Shown here piece by piece: positions 1 to 9,953 of a DNA stretch of 64,000 nt. The notes beneath the pieces were generated by a model. The model saw only the letters and a list, made by a program, of their open reading frames with translations, was not told where the DNA came from and ran no database searches. This DNA is from Firmicutes bacterium FC7 (GTDB lineage: Bacteria > Bacillota > Clostridia > Tissierellales > Tissierellaceae), in contig JAKELU010000001.1 of the NCBI GenBank assembly GCA_022760735.1, forward strand, positions 261,607 through 325,606, in the 5' to 3' direction. Position 1 is the stretch's first letter. Each line of letters begins with the position of its first letter. The position numbers and the translations under genes were made by a program.

Positions 1-1538
1 CTTCAACAGGGGAAAAGAAAATTTTAAGAACAAATAACAGTAGTGAACCTGGTTCACTAGACCCAGCTTTAGCACAAGGTACTCATGAATCTTGGATACT
101 ATCCAATACTTTCGAAGGTCTTATGACTTATGACCAAGAAGGAAAAGTAGTACCTGGTATTGCTGAAAGCTATGAGTTATCAGAAGATAACTTAACTTAC
201 ACATTCAAACTTCGTGATGCAAAATGGTCAAATGGCGACCCTGTAACTGCTCACGACTTTGAATTCTCATGGAAGAGAGCATTAGACCCTGAGCTAGCTG
301 CTGACTATGCATTCCAACTATATTATATCAAGGGTGCAGAAGCATATAATACTGGCGAAGGATCAGTTGATGATGTAATGGTTAAGGCATTAGATGATAA
401 GACATTAGAAGTTACTCTAGAAGCTCCAACAGGATACTTCTTAGAATTAACTGCATTCTATACTTATTATCCAGTAAGCAAGAACGTAGTAGAAGCTAAC
501 CCAGATTGGGCTAAGACTCCAGAAACTCATATTTCAAACGGACCTTTCAAGCTAGTAACTTGGGAACACAATGCTTACATCGAACTTGAAAAGAACCCTA
601 ACTACTATGCAGCTGATCAAATCAAACTTGATGGAATTCACTTCGATATAATTGAAGACGAAAACACTGCATGGCAAAAATATGAAGGTGGAGAATATGA
701 CATCCTTGCAACTCTACCACAAGCTGTAGCAGCTCAAATGTCAGCTGAAAACAATCCAGAATTAGTAATCGGTAACCAAGTTGGTGTTTACTACTATAAT
801 TTAAACAGCGAAATCAAACCTTTCAACAACGCTAAGGTAAGAAATGCATTATCAATGGCAATTGACCGTACTGTAATCGTTGAAAAGATTACTCAAGGTG
901 GACAAATGGCTGCTGAAGGTGCTGTTCCTTACGGTTTAACTGATGAAACAGGCGGAGAATACAGAGATAAAGTTGGTAATTTAATAGTTGAAGATCCAGC
1001 TAAGGCAAAACAATTATTTGAAGAAGGTCTAGCTGAAGAAGGCATGACAGTTGAAGATTTCAACAAGGCAGGCTTTGTTCTTCTATTCAATACTTTAGAA
1101 GCTCATAAGAAAATAGCTCAAGCAGTTCAAGAAATGTGGAGAACTAACCTAGGAATCAATATTGGTATAGAAAATGTTGAATTCCAAGTTAAACTTGATA
1201 GAGAAAAAGCTGGAGATTATCATATCTCTAGAGGTGGTTGGACAGGTGACTACATGGATCCTATGACAATCCTAGATCTATGGTTAACTGGCGGAGCATT
1301 TAACGATGCTAGATACTCAAATGCAGAATATGATAAATTAATATTAGAAGCTAAGGGAACAGCTGATCAAAACATTCGTTTCAACAATATGAGAGAAGCT
1401 GAAAAGATATTAATGAAAGATATGCCAATTATCCCAGTATACTTCTACACTCAACCATATGCAGTAAAACCTAATGTAGAAGGAATTTACAAGCTTCCAA
1501 TTTACTATCCAACAATAACTTATGCAAATATCAAGTAA
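1..1538 (+). CDS. oppA: Oligopeptide ABC transporter substrate-binding protein, 5' end cut off by the window
   Basis: Extracellular lipoprotein of the SBP_bac_5 family that captures peptides for the OppBCDF importer. The reading frame is open from base 3, so the gene starts before the window; 511 residues are visible and only the signal peptide and first residues are missing. Near the visible N-terminus, NNSSEPGSLDPALAQG followed by NTFEGLM is the classic first motif of OppA-type receptors. Further on are SNGPFKL and the W-x-H-N-x-Y-I-E-L block, and the protein ends with the usual IPVYFYTQPY segment. It is followed by a hairpin and then oppBCDF on the same strand. Family assignment is secure; peptide length preference cannot be read from sequence. 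Confidence 0.95.
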   Translation, partial: STGEKKILRTNNSSEPGSLDPALAQGTHESWILSNTFEGLMTYDQEGKVVPGIAESYELSEDNLTYTFKLRDAKWSNGDPVTAHDFEFSWKRALDPELAADYAFQLYYIKGAEAYNTGEGSVDDVMVKALDDKTLEVTLEAPTGYFLELTAFYTYYPVSKNVVEANPDWAKTPETHISNGPFKLVTWEHNAYIELEKNPNYYAADQIKLDGIHFDIIEDENTAWQKYEGGEYDILATLPQAVAAQMSAENNPELVIGNQVGVYYYNLNSEIKPFNNAKVRNALSMAIDRTVIVEKITQGGQMAAEGAVPYGLTDETGGEYRDKVGNLIVEDPAKAKQLFEEGLAEEGMTVEDFNKAGFVLLFNTLEAHKKIAQAVQEMWRTNLGINIGIENVEFQVKLDREKAGDYHISRGGWTGDYMDPMTILDLWLTGGAFNDARYSNAEYDKLILEAKGTADQNIRFNNMREAEKILMKDMPIIPVYFYTQPYAVKPNVEGIYKLPIYYPTITYANIK

Positions 1539-1576
1539 TTTAGAAAATATTTAATGAACCCATAAAAATTAATTTA

Positions 1577-1620
1577 GAAAATCGAGTGACTAAATTTTTT
1601 AGTCACTTCGATTTTCTTTT
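1577..1620 (+). terminator. Stem-loop with T-run between oppA and oppB
   Basis: Arms AAAATCGAGTGACTA and TAGTCACTTCGATTTT (one bulge) are separated by an A/T loop and followed by CTTTT. It sits between the receptor gene and the membrane genes. Such leaky terminators commonly let the receptor be made in excess over the permease; that role is inferred. Confidence 0.8.
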
Positions 1621-1644
1621 AAAGTTTAGAAAAGGAGAGGTAAA

Positions 1645-2574
1645 ATGAAACGCTACCTTCTAAAGAGATTAGCTATGTCCATAGTAACACTCTGGGCTGT
1701 TATTACGATAACGTTCATTTTAATGCACTCTGTACCAGGTAATCCTTTCGCGGCAGAAAGTAAAATGCCAAAAGTTGTTTACGAAAACTTACAAAAGAAA
1801 TATGGACTAGATAAACCTCTTACAGAGCAATATTTTATTTATTTAGGAAATCTCTTAAAAGGAGATTTAGGTGACTCAATGAAATCAAGAGTTGAAACAG
1901 TAAATGACATGATAGAAAGAGGCTTCCCAGTATCAGCAAGACTTGGGGTTCAAGCTTTACTTATAGCTATTTGCTTTGGACCAGCTCTTGGAGCATTTGC
2001 AGCACTATATCAAAATAAACTTCCTGATTACATATCGATGATTATTGCTATCATTGGTATATCTGTACCAAGCTTTATAATGGGTACGGTGCTTATTCAA
2101 TTTGTAGCTAGAAATGTAGATTGGCTTCCTATTGGTGGTTGGGGAGAGTTTAAACACACAATACTACCATCATTTGCAATGGCTTTAATGCCTATGGCAA
2201 CAATGGCAAGACTTATGCGTTCAAGTATGCTAGAAGTCTTAGGACAAGACTATATTAAAACTGCAAAATCTAAAGGAATTACTAGAGCAGCTGTAATTTT
2301 AAAGCACGCCGTTAGAAACGCTATATTACCTGTAATTTCAGTATTAGGTACTACAATTTCTAACCTATTGGTTGGTAGTTTCGTAATTGAGAAAATATTT
2401 GGTATTCCAGGCCTTGGAATGTTCTTTGTAAAATCAATAAATAACAGAGATTATACCCTAATAATGGGTACAACTATCTTCTATGCAGCAATCTTAATTA
2501 CTATGTTATTATTAGTCGATATTGCATATATGTTTATTGATCCAAGAATTAAGCTTACTAAGGAGGGACGTTAG
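1645..2574 (+). CDS. oppB: Peptide ABC transporter permease OppB
   Basis: Inner-membrane subunit (309 aa, normal length) of the binding-protein-dependent importer. It begins with an N-terminal helix (RLAMSIVTLWAVITITFILM), then the OppB-type NPF region and five further hydrophobic segments. The EAA loop that docks the ATPases lies near residues 190-230 (QDYIKTAKSKGITRAAVILKH is its core, ending in A-I-L-P). The start is an ATG preceded by AAGGAGAGG. The stop codon overlaps the first base of oppC, so the two are translationally coupled. It could equally be named DppB or AppB, since ligand range is not predictable. Confidence 0.95.
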   Translation: MKRYLLKRLAMSIVTLWAVITITFILMHSVPGNPFAAESKMPKVVYENLQKKYGLDKPLTEQYFIYLGNLLKGDLGDSMKSRVETVNDMIERGFPVSARLGVQALLIAICFGPALGAFAALYQNKLPDYISMIIAIIGISVPSFIMGTVLIQFVARNVDWLPIGGWGEFKHTILPSFAMALMPMATMARLMRSSMLEVLGQDYIKTAKSKGITRAAVILKHAVRNAILPVISVLGTTISNLLVGSFVIEKIFGIPGLGMFFVKSINNRDYTLIMGTTIFYAAILITMLLLVDIAYMFIDPRIKLTKEGR

Positions 2575-3518
2575 TGAAAACAGAAATTCAATTAACTAAG
2601 GATATGTTTGAAAAGGCTGACCTTTCAAACCGTGATGCTGACAAGATAAGACGTCCTAGTATTAAATATTGGCCAGATGTATGGCGAAGACTAAAACAGA
2701 ATAAACTTGCTATGATTGGCTTAATTATTATCATTGCAATGTTAATAATGTCAATTATAGGAACTAATATAAATGGTTTTGAATATTATGAACAGGATTA
2801 TAGTAAGATAAACGTACATCCAAATAGTGAACACTGGTTTGGTACAGATGAGTTAGGAAGAGACCTATTTTCAAGAACCTGGCTTGGTGCAAGGTACTCA
2901 CTTATTATAGGTGTTCTTGCAGCAGCAATCGACTTTATTATTGGAGTATTATATGGCGGTATTGCAGGTATGGCAACAAGAAAAGTTGATGCCATAATGA
3001 TGCGTATTGCAGAAGTTATATATAGCGTACCTTATCTACTTGTAGTTATACTTCTATCAGTTGTATTTTCATCAGCTGGTGCTGGTACTTCTATGTTTGT
3101 AATGATATTAGCAATGAGTTTAACAGGTTGGGTTCCAATGGCAATATTAGTAAGAGGACAGGTACTTCAGCTTAAAGAAGCTGAATACTCATTAGCAGCA
3201 GAATCTCTAGGCGCAACTAAAGGTTGGATATTAAAGAAACACATAATACCAAATACATTAGGACCTATCTTAGTAAATATTACCTTAACAATACCTAGAG
3301 CTATATTCTCTGAAGCAACACTTGGCTTCTTAGGTTTAGGACTACAACCACCTAAATCAAGTTTAGGTACTCTAGCAAATGAAGGTCTAGCAGGTATGAC
3401 AGTTGGAAACTCATATCAAATTGTTATTCCGGCATTATTTATTTCTCTTATAATGTTTGCCTTCAATGTATTAGGAGACGGCTTAAGAGATGCACTAGAC
3501 CCAAGATTACGTAAGTAG
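2574..3518 (+). CDS. oppC: Peptide ABC transporter permease OppC
   Basis: Second membrane subunit (314 aa), pairing with OppB. The N-terminal 40 residues are cytoplasmic and charged (OppC_N type), followed by a first helix near residues 45-65 and the transporter core. The EAA loop around residues 205-240 contains EAEYSLAAESLGATKGWILK followed by HIIPN. C-terminal G-L-R-D-A-L-D-P-R is the usual OppC ending. Translation starts at a GTG that shares its G with the TAG of oppB, behind a perfect AAGGAGGG. It is followed 14 bases later by oppD. Confidence 0.95.
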   Translation: MKTEIQLTKDMFEKADLSNRDADKIRRPSIKYWPDVWRRLKQNKLAMIGLIIIIAMLIMSIIGTNINGFEYYEQDYSKINVHPNSEHWFGTDELGRDLFSRTWLGARYSLIIGVLAAAIDFIIGVLYGGIAGMATRKVDAIMMRIAEVIYSVPYLLVVILLSVVFSSAGAGTSMFVMILAMSLTGWVPMAILVRGQVLQLKEAEYSLAAESLGATKGWILKKHIIPNTLGPILVNITLTIPRAIFSEATLGFLGLGLQPPKSSLGTLANEGLAGMTVGNSYQIVIPALFISLIMFAFNVLGDGLRDALDPRLRK

Positions 3519-3532
3519 AAAGAGGTGGAAAA

Positions 3533-4537
3533 ATGGAAAAAGTATTAGAGGTTAAAGATTTAGCCGTATCCTTCAAAACTTTCTTCGGAGAGGTTGAAGC
3601 AGTACGTAAAATAAGCTTCGATGTAGGCAAAAAAGAAACTGTAGCCATTGTAGGAGAATCAGGATGTGGAAAGAGCGTTACTGCAAACTCTATAATGAAA
3701 CTTCTTCCAATGCCACCTGCATTCTATAAAGGTGGAGAAATCCTATTTAATGGTGAAGATATAATAAAGAAAACAGAAAAAGAAATGCAAGAAATTCGCG
3801 GAAACCAAATTTCAATGGTATTCCAAGACCCTATGACTTCCTTAAACCCAACGATGAAAATTGGAAAGCAAATCGTTGAAGGTATTATAAAACATCAAGG
3901 TTTAAGTAAAGAAGAAGCAAGAAAAAAAGCAATTGAGATGCTTGAATTAGTATCAGTGCCTCAACCAGAAAAAAGAATAAATCAATATCCACATGAGTTT
4001 TCTGGTGGTATGAGACAAAGAGTAATGATTGCATTAGCAATGGTATCTAACCCTAAGCTTTTAATAGCTGATGAACCAACTACTGCACTTGACGTAACTG
4101 TACAAGCTCAAATTCTAGACCTTATGAAAAAATTACAAGAAAAACTAGATATGTCGATCATTATAATTACCCATGACTTAGGTGTAGTTGCAGACATGAG
4201 CGATAAGGTTATAGTTATGTATGCAGGCCAAATAGTTGAACAAGGATTAGCAGATGAAATATTTAAGAATCCAAAGCATCCATATACACAAAAACTTTTG
4301 GCTAGTGTTCCTCGTTTAGATATGGATAGAAAAGAATCAATTCACTACATCGAAGGAACTCCTCCAGACCTTTATATCCCTCCAAAGGGCTGTCCATTCT
4401 ATGATAGATGTGACTTTGCGATGAAGGTTTGTAAGGACAATATGCCAGATGCAGAAAACCATAGTAAATCCCATTATAGCCGTTGCTGGTTAAACCACCC
4501 ATATGCAAAGGCTGCTAATGAAGGGAGTGAAAAATAA
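3533..4537 (+). CDS. oppD: Peptide ABC transporter ATPase OppD
   Basis: First ATPase subunit (334 aa) powering peptide import on the cytoplasmic face. Walker A is GESGCGKS, the signature is SGGMRQRV, Walker B is [12 protein letters not shown], and the switch histidine is in ITHD. The C-terminal oligopeptide-transporter extension (residues ~255-325) carries four cysteines in the pattern [14 protein letters not shown] ... RCW, the iron-sulfur-type motif seen in OppD/OppF. The stop codon overlaps the oppF start (TAATG). Confidence 0.96.
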   Translation: MEKVLEVKDLAVSFKTFFGEVEAVRKISFDVGKKETVAIVGESGCGKSVTANSIMKLLPMPPAFYKGGEILFNGEDIIKKTEKEMQEIRGNQISMVFQDPMTSLNPTMKIGKQIVEGIIKHQGLSKEEARKKAIEMLELVSVPQPEKRINQYPHEFSGGMRQRVMIALAMVSNPKLLIADEPTTALDVTVQAQILDLMKKLQEKLDMSIIIITHDLGVVADMSDKVIVMYAGQIVEQGLADEIFKNPKHPYTQKLLASVPRLDMDRKESIHYIEGTPPDLYIPPKGCPFYDRCDFAMKVCKDNMPDAENHSKSHYSRCWLNHPYAKAANEGSEK

Positions 4538-5526
4538 TGGCAGAACCATTGATTTCAGCAAGAAATATTAAGAAGCATTTCCCTGTTGGTTCCGGTATGC
4601 TTAAAGCAGTAGATGGTATCAGCTTTGATATATATCCTGGAGAAACCTTTGGTCTAGTTGGTGAATCTGGGTGTGGTAAATCAACAGCTGGGAGAACCAT
4701 AATTAGACTATATGAGCCTACGGATGGTGAATTGTACTTTAATGGTAAAAACGTATATAAATTATCCCGTCAGGAAATGCAAGAAGTCAGAAAAGACTTC
4801 CAAATGATTTTCCAAGACCCTTATGCATCCTTAAATCCAAGGATGACAGTTGAGGAAATTATCGCAGAACCTTTAGATATTCACAAGGCATATAAGAACC
4901 AAAAGGAAAGACGCGAAAGAGTTATAGAATTGCTTAAATTAGTAGGTTTAAACGAAGAGCATGCTGATAGATTCCCTCATGAGTTCTCTGGTGGACAAAG
5001 GCAAAGAGTTGGTATTGCAAGGGCTTTAGCTTTAAATCCTAAATTTATAGTGTGTGATGAACCTATATCTGCTCTTGACGTATCTATACAAGCTCAGGTT
5101 GTTAACCTATTAAAAGATTTACAAAAGAAGTTTGGACTAACATATTTATTTATAGCCCATGACCTATCAATGGTAAGATATATTTCGGACAGAGTTGGCG
5201 TTATGTATCTTGGTCATATGATGGAATTAGCAAGTTCAGAAGAACTTTATGACAATCCAATCCATCCATATACACAAGCTCTACTATCTGCTATACCAAT
5301 ACCTGATCCAGAAATACAAAGAAATAAGCAAAGAATTATGCTAGAAGGGGATGTTCCTAGCCCAATTAATCCAAAGCCAGGATGTAGATTTGTAGATAGA
5401 TGTCGGTATGCAGTTGACAAATGTAGACAAGTAACGCCTGAATTCTTAGAGGTTAAGAAAGAACATTTCGTAGCTTGTCACAGAGCTGATGAAATTATTG
5501 AAGGAACAGCTAAACCAACTAAATAG
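4537..5526 (+). CDS. oppF: Peptide ABC transporter ATPase OppF
   Basis: Second ATPase subunit (329 aa), forming the nucleotide-binding heterodimer with OppD. Walker A GESGCGKS, signature [15 protein letters not shown], Walker [13 protein letters not shown] and switch IAHD are all intact. The C-terminal domain again carries a four-cysteine set (CRFVDRC ... CRQ ... ACH). It is the last gene of the opp operon; an imperfect palindromic element with a T-run follows and separates it from the convergent murJ. Confidence 0.96.
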   Translation: MAEPLISARNIKKHFPVGSGMLKAVDGISFDIYPGETFGLVGESGCGKSTAGRTIIRLYEPTDGELYFNGKNVYKLSRQEMQEVRKDFQMIFQDPYASLNPRMTVEEIIAEPLDIHKAYKNQKERRERVIELLKLVGLNEEHADRFPHEFSGGQRQRVGIARALALNPKFIVCDEPISALDVSIQAQVVNLLKDLQKKFGLTYLFIAHDLSMVRYISDRVGVMYLGHMMELASSEELYDNPIHPYTQALLSAIPIPDPEIQRNKQRIMLEGDVPSPINPKPGCRFVDRCRYAVDKCRQVTPEFLEVKKEHFVACHRADEIIEGTAKPTK

Positions 5527-5547
5527 AAATGAAAGCAAGAAAAATAT

Positions 5548-5627
5548 AAAACCCGAGATTCATCGACTACGTTTAGTTATGACATAAATATCTGTCATTC
5601 TGATGTTATCGAAGTATCTCAGGTTTT
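5548..5627. repeat. Imperfect palindromic element, family 2 copy 1
   Basis: An 80-base imperfect palindrome: outer arms AAACCCGAGAT and ATCTCAGGTTT, inner arms ATGACA and TGTCAT. It lies between the 3' ends of oppF (+) and murJ (-) and ends in TTTTTT, so it can double as a terminator for oppF. It resembles the elements at 8399-8462 and 11937-12014 in the order GAGAT-TCGA-TGAC / GTCA-TCGA-ATCTC. Elements of this look (a GAGATCC...TCATTCTGAGC type core) are dispersed in many bacterial genomes. Confidence 0.75.
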
Positions 5628-5630
5628 TTA

Positions 5631-7172
5631 TTATTTTTTAAATGCCTTCCCAATAAATCTAAGTTCCTTAACTTTAAATAACATTAAGAGTACAAAGTAT
5701 ATTATTGCACCTACAGCTATTGAAACTAACAAAATTAAAAGCTGTAGAGCCTGTATTTGAGGCAAAACCCCTCCCAATACATAATATATCAAATAAACCA
5801 CAAAACCCATTACAAGGGCAGATAAAAGGGTCTTTATGAATACAAGAAGCATTCGTTTTATTCCTAAAGGTCCTAACTTAATTCTTAAATCTATCAATAA
5901 TAATAAAGATGTTACTATTGAAGATATGCTTGTCGCCAAAGCTAATCCCCTATGTTCCATATGTTTAATTAAAATGACATTCAATACCACATTCAAAAGT
6001 ACTGCTATTCCCCCATTTATCATAGGAGTTTTTGTATCCTGAAGTGAGTAGAAGACTTTATTCAGCATTAATCTAATGGCTATTGGCACTAATCCTATGG
6101 AATAATAAAAAAGTGCTCCGCTTGTCATAATTGAAGCTTCAGTGCTAAATGCACCCCTTTGGAAAAACAGCTGTACCAACGGTTGGGAAAGTATCAATAA
6201 ACCTATAGTAGCTGGAACTGTAATTATAAAAATAATGCTTATACCTTGGTTTAGAATATTAGTAACTTCATTTGTATCATTTTTTGAAAAGGCCTCTGAT
6301 AGCATCGGAAATACTACAGTTGTTATGGCAGCAATGAACACACTTATGACCATATCATTTACTCTAGCTGCATAGGATAAGGCAGAAATGCTTCCTTCAA
6401 CTAGTTCAGAGGCTAATGTCTTATCTATTATTACATTAATCTGTTGCATTGTAGAACCTAATAAAACAGGCAACACTAGAAAAAGAGCCTTTTTAACATA
6501 TGGATCCCTTACATTCACATTCAAAGAATACTTAAATCCTAAATGTCTTGCTGCGGGTATCTGAATTAAAAACTGTGTAGCTGAAGCAATTACACTAACT
6601 AACATGAGAACATTTATATTGGTATTTTTGGCAAAAAATATTAAGTATATTAAAAAAACTGCATTATATGGAATACCCATTATTGCATGGGGCCCAAATA
6701 CTTGTGATGATTGTAGAAATCCTTCAAATACATGTGTAAATCCAAGAAATATTATTATTGGTAAGCCAATTCTATTAAGGTTCACTGCTAAATCAAATTG
6801 TTCCCCTTTAAAACCCTTTGCCAGAATTCTAATTGTTAATGGAGAAAATATATATGCTAAAATTGCTAATATTAGCGTAATTAGAAATACAATGTTTAAA
6901 ATATTGTTTAAAGATCTAAGCTTGCCTGCTTTTCCTCTTTTTGTTCCAATTTCTGAAAATATCGGAACCAAAGTAGTATTCATAGCTGAACCTAATGTAC
7001 TCATTATCATAACAGTAGCCGTCATAGCTACAAAATATGTATCTGTTTCCATACCAGAACCAAACTTTGAAGCAATCATTACCTCTCTTATAAAGCCAAG
7101 ACCTTTACTTAGCAGCGTAAACACTGCTATCATGGCAGCAGATTTAAACACCTGTTGTTGTTTTCTAGTCAT
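5631..7172 (-). CDS. murJ: Lipid II flippase MurJ (MviN family)
   Basis: Polytopic membrane protein (513 aa) of the MOP superfamily that flips the peptidoglycan precursor lipid II. The N-terminal segment LLSKGLGFIREVMIASKFG matches the conserved first helix and loop of MurJ. About 14 hydrophobic helices are spaced as in the family, with further conserved stretches LAKGF, QRGAFS and ALFYYSIGLVP. The ATG is preceded by GAAAGAGGGA. It is transcribed alone; upstream lie a small palindrome and the terminator of the SLH gene. A polysaccharide exporter of the same superfamily is the alternative, but these motifs favour MurJ. Confidence 0.92.
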   Translation of the reverse strand: MTRKQQQVFKSAAMIAVFTLLSKGLGFIREVMIASKFGSGMETDTYFVAMTATVMIMSTLGSAMNTTLVPIFSEIGTKRGKAGKLRSLNNILNIVFLITLILAILAYIFSPLTIRILAKGFKGEQFDLAVNLNRIGLPIIIFLGFTHVFEGFLQSSQVFGPHAIMGIPYNAVFLIYLIFFAKNTNINVLMLVSVIASATQFLIQIPAARHLGFKYSLNVNVRDPYVKKALFLVLPVLLGSTMQQINVIIDKTLASELVEGSISALSYAARVNDMVISVFIAAITTVVFPMLSEAFSKNDTNEVTNILNQGISIIFIITVPATIGLLILSQPLVQLFFQRGAFSTEASIMTSGALFYYSIGLVPIAIRLMLNKVFYSLQDTKTPMINGGIAVLLNVVLNVILIKHMEHRGLALATSISSIVTSLLLLIDLRIKLGPLGIKRMLLVFIKTLLSALVMGFVVYLIYYVLGGVLPQIQALQLLILLVSIAVGAIIYFVLLMLFKVKELRFIGKAFKK

Positions 7173-7215
7173 TATATCCCTCTTTCAACATGTTATATAC
7201 TCTAGTCTTCTATGA

Positions 7216-7230
7216 TGCTAAACTTTAGCA
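7216..7230. promoter_or_regulatory. 15-base perfect palindrome upstream of murJ
   Basis: TGCTAAA and TTTAGCA are separated by one base, 44 bases before the murJ start codon. It could be an operator or a short leader hairpin. No promoter boxes around it are convincing. Confidence 0.35.
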
Positions 7231-7251
7231 CCATAAGCATATTATAACACA

Positions 7252-7292
7252 TGAAAAAAACCTAGTAAGCACTAATTAATCTTACTAGGTTT
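7252..7292 (-). terminator. Intrinsic terminator of the SLH-domain gene
   Basis: Twelve-base arms AAACCTAGTAAG and CTTACTAGGTTT with an 11-base loop, followed on the minus strand by a seven-T run. It lies directly downstream of the SLH gene. Confidence 0.9.
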
Positions 7293-7310
7293 AAATACTT
7301 AGATTGGTTA

Positions 7311-8165
7311 TCATCTGCTAACAACGCTATTATAACCATCTAAAATAAAATTATAAGGAGCATTACTTAATGAGCTTTTATCTATTTCTAACGTCAATGT
7401 TTTATAGGTAATTACCTGTGGTAGAATAGAATCAGCTTTCGGCGGAGTAATATTGAAATAAATTCTATAATTTTTTCCCTCTTTCATTATTTTATCGACA
7501 GTCATAGTATAGCCCGGAGTTGGAAATTCCTTAGTTATGGTAAGTAATACCTTAGGTCCTTCCTCCTTAATTATCAATTCCTCTTGATTATTGTGAGATT
7601 GTACTATACCAAGTGTATTAAAGGCTATGGTATTCATATCTTCTAATACCTCCTTAACTCGTTGTAGGGTTATAATCGCCTCTACCTGTGAAAGTTCTCT
7701 CTTCGGACTAAAGCTACTTTCAGAATCCCCCACTACTATCATTCTATTATATAATAGCTTTAAAAATTCTAAACTATCACTTGACATAGTATTAATATCT
7801 CTAAAAGGTAGTTCTATATCCTTATCCCTATTAATTCCTATTTCAGTTAGCTTAGTCCCCAATAGGTAGGCCATATCCTCTCTTGTTAATATATTATTCG
7901 AACCCATGCTAGAGGTTTCATAACCATAGTCTTTAAATAAAGAAGCAATGGATAAAACGTAGTTTTGCTCAGTTATAGTACCTTTTGGATCAAATTGTGC
8001 AAAGTTGTCCCTTGCTAAATATGGAAAATAATATGCCATAAAACTTCTACTTATAAGGCTGTCAGCCCAATGATTTTGTAGTTTCTCCGCAATTGTAGCA
8101 TATGTATTAGTAGTAAATGAAAACAATAATACCAACACCATCAAAAAACTTAAGAATCTTTTCAT
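7311..8165 (-). CDS. Secreted S-layer-homology protein with PrcB_C-like C-terminal domain
   Basis: 284-residue exported protein. Residues 1-23 form a signal peptide ending in TNTYA. Residues ~27-180 look like three diverged SLH repeats (NHWADSLISRSFMAYYFP; LTREDMAYLLG; PFRDI...SFSPKRELSQVEAI), which bind secondary wall polymer. The C-terminal ~80 residues (KEFPTPGYTMTVDKIMKEGK, then a buried beta strand ending TYKTLTLEI) resemble the PrcB_C domain of the Treponema protease-complex factor PrcB; this match is from memory of the pattern. Start ATG follows GGGGGGTT. It is monocistronic. The target of the C-terminal domain is unknown. Confidence 0.75.
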   Translation of the reverse strand: MKRFLSFLMVLVLLFSFTTNTYATIAEKLQNHWADSLISRSFMAYYFPYLARDNFAQFDPKGTITEQNYVLSIASLFKDYGYETSSMGSNNILTREDMAYLLGTKLTEIGINRDKDIELPFRDINTMSSDSLEFLKLLYNRMIVVGDSESSFSPKRELSQVEAIITLQRVKEVLEDMNTIAFNTLGIVQSHNNQEELIIKEEGPKVLLTITKEFPTPGYTMTVDKIMKEGKNYRIYFNITPPKADSILPQVITYKTLTLEIDKSSLSNAPYNFILDGYNSVVSR

Positions 8166-8398
8166 ACTAACAACCCCCCCATTTAATTTATACCATAAAG
8201 AACTATTTACAATTCACAGTTCTCAATTTACAGTTAGTTACAAGCCTGAAATACTATTTAGAAATCCTGATTAAATGTTGAATTAGTAGATTATAAATTT
8301 AAAAATTGTGAACCGTGTATTGGCATCATGGTTTATATTTATTTTAATTATACCCCTAATAATTCCAGTTTAAGTTTACATTATGGTTACAATTAAAA

Positions 8399-8462
8399 AA
8401 CCGAGATCCCTCGACTACGCTCAATATGACTAAGTCATTTTCGAGCAAGTGAAGAATCTCGG
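8399..8462. repeat. Imperfect palindromic element, family 2 copy 2, within the livF/SLH intergenic region
   Basis: Arms CCGAGATCCCTCGACTACGC and GAGCAAGTGAAGAATCTCGG pair imperfectly around the inner pair ATGACT/AGTCAT. It is immediately downstream of livF on the minus strand and may terminate the liv operon. The rest of the 308-base gap (8166-8398) is A+T-rich, with short CAATT/ACAGTT direct repeats, the SLH gene ribosome site and no ORF I can support. Confidence 0.75.
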
Positions 8463-8473
8463 ATAATAATTTC

Positions 8474-9184
8474 TTATTTAGCTTCTCCTAAATACGCTTC
8501 CTTAACCTTATCGTTGTTTAATAGACTTCTGCCTTCTCCTTCTAATACTATAGAGCCAGTTTCTATTACATATCCATAATGTGCCACTTCCAAGGCTTTC
8601 TTTGCGTTCTGCTCAATCAATAGTATTGTATTCCCCTGTCTATTGATTTCCTTAATAATTTCAAATATATCCTTTACAAGAAGAGGCGCAAGCCCCAAGG
8701 AAGGCTCATCAAGCATTAATACCTTAGGTTTAATCATCAGTGCTCTTGCAACTGCTAACATCTGCTGTTCCCCACCAGATAAAGTGCCCGCTTTTTGCCA
8801 TTCCCTTTCTTTTAATCTTGGAAACAGCTCAAACATTTTATTCATCTGATTTTGTATAGACGCCTTATCTTTTATTGTATAAGCCCCTAAAATAAGGTTC
8901 TCTTCTACCGTCAGATTAGGAAAAACTCTTCTGCCTTCTGGCGATAGAACTATACCTTTCTTAACTATCTCCTGAGTTTTAAGATTAGTTAAGTCATCAT
9001 CATCATATATTATGGTACCTGATTCCTTCTTAACTAAATTCATAATTGCACGTAATGTTGATGACTTCCCAGCGCCATTAGCGCCTATTAAGGTAACAAT
9101 TTGACCTTCTTCAATTTTTAAATTAATCCCTCTAAGGGCTTTAATTCCTCCATAACTAACGTGTAAATCATTGATAGCAAGCAT
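8474..9184 (-). CDS. livF: Branched-chain amino acid ABC transporter ATPase LivF
   Basis: ATPase subunit (236 aa) of the high-affinity leucine/isoleucine/valine importer. It starts MLAINDLHVSYGGIKALRGI as in LivF. Walker A is GANGAGKSS, signature LSGGEQQMLAVARALM, Walker B VLMLDEPSLGLAP (LivF-typical), and the switch is LIEQN. Last gene of livJHMGF, one base after livG. A palindromic element follows its stop. Confidence 0.95.
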   Translation of the reverse strand: MLAINDLHVSYGGIKALRGINLKIEEGQIVTLIGANGAGKSSTLRAIMNLVKKESGTIIYDDDDLTNLKTQEIVKKGIVLSPEGRRVFPNLTVEENLILGAYTIKDKASIQNQMNKMFELFPRLKEREWQKAGTLSGGEQQMLAVARALMIKPKVLMLDEPSLGLAPLLVKDIFEIIKEINRQGNTILLIEQNAKKALEVAHYGYVIETGSIVLEGEGRSLLNNDKVKEAYLGEAK

Positions 9185-9185
9185 T

Positions 9186-9953
9186 TTAGTCCACCCCCAG
9201 GTAAGCTTCTATTACTTTAGGATTGTTTTGTATCTCAAGTGGATCTCCATCTGCAATATGGGCACCCTGATCTAATACATAAATTCTATCACATATACCC
9301 ATTACAACTTCCATATGATGCTCTATTAGAAATATAGTTAAATCAAATTCTTCCTTAATATTTTCGATAAACTCCATTAATTCCTGTGTTTCCTGAGGGT
9401 TCATTCCTGCTGCAGGCTCATCTAGTAGTAAAAGCTTAGGGTCTGTTGCCAATGCTCTGGCTATCTCTAGCCTTCTTTGCTTTCCATAAGGAAGTGAAAA
9501 CGACTTTTCATCTTTCTCTTCATACAATCCAACTTTTTCTAATAAATATTTAGCTTTTTCATACATAGCTTTCTCTTGCTTTGTATAATTAGGCAGTCTA
9601 AGTACAGATGAAAAAATTCCTGATTTTAATCTCAAGTGGCTCCCAATAAACACATTATCTAGGACAGTTAACTCCTTAAATAATCTTATATTCTGAAAGG
9701 TTCTACATATGCCTATTTGAGCAATTTGATCTGGTCTTAAATTTATTATTGACTGAGAGGTACCATTAGGAGTAAATATTATATCTCCTGAAGTTGGTTT
9801 ATAAACCCCTGTTACCATATTAAATACTGTGGTCTTACCTGCGCCGTTAGGTCCGATTAACCCAACTATTTCACCAGGGTCAATTTTTGCACTAAACTGA
9901 TTTACAGCTACTACTCCACCAAATCTCATAGTTACATTATCAATTTTTAGCAT
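9186..9953 (-). CDS. livG: Branched-chain amino acid ABC transporter ATPase LivG
   Basis: Partner ATPase (255 aa). Walker A GPNGAGKTT, the LivG-specific RTFQNIRLF segment, signature LPYGKQRRLEIARALAT, and Walker B LLLLDEPAAGMNP followed by a conserved switch IEHHM are all present. The start overlaps the 3' end of livM by 14 bases. Length and motifs are standard. Confidence 0.95.
   Translation of the reverse strand: MLKIDNVTMRFGGVVAVNQFSAKIDPGEIVGLIGPNGAGKTTVFNMVTGVYKPTSGDIIFTPNGTSQSIINLRPDQIAQIGICRTFQNIRLFKELTVLDNVFIGSHLRLKSGIFSSVLRLPNYTKQEKAMYEKAKYLLEKVGLYEEKDEKSFSLPYGKQRRLEIARALATDPKLLLLDEPAAGMNPQETQELMEFIENIKEEFDLTIFLIEHHMEVVMGICDRIYVLDQGAHIADGDPLEIQNNPKVIEAYLGVD

Noticed and set aside
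6604..7215. 203-codon open frame on + opposite murJ
   Set aside because: It is antisense to a clear membrane-protein gene, has no ribosome site and its composition mirrors the opposite strand.
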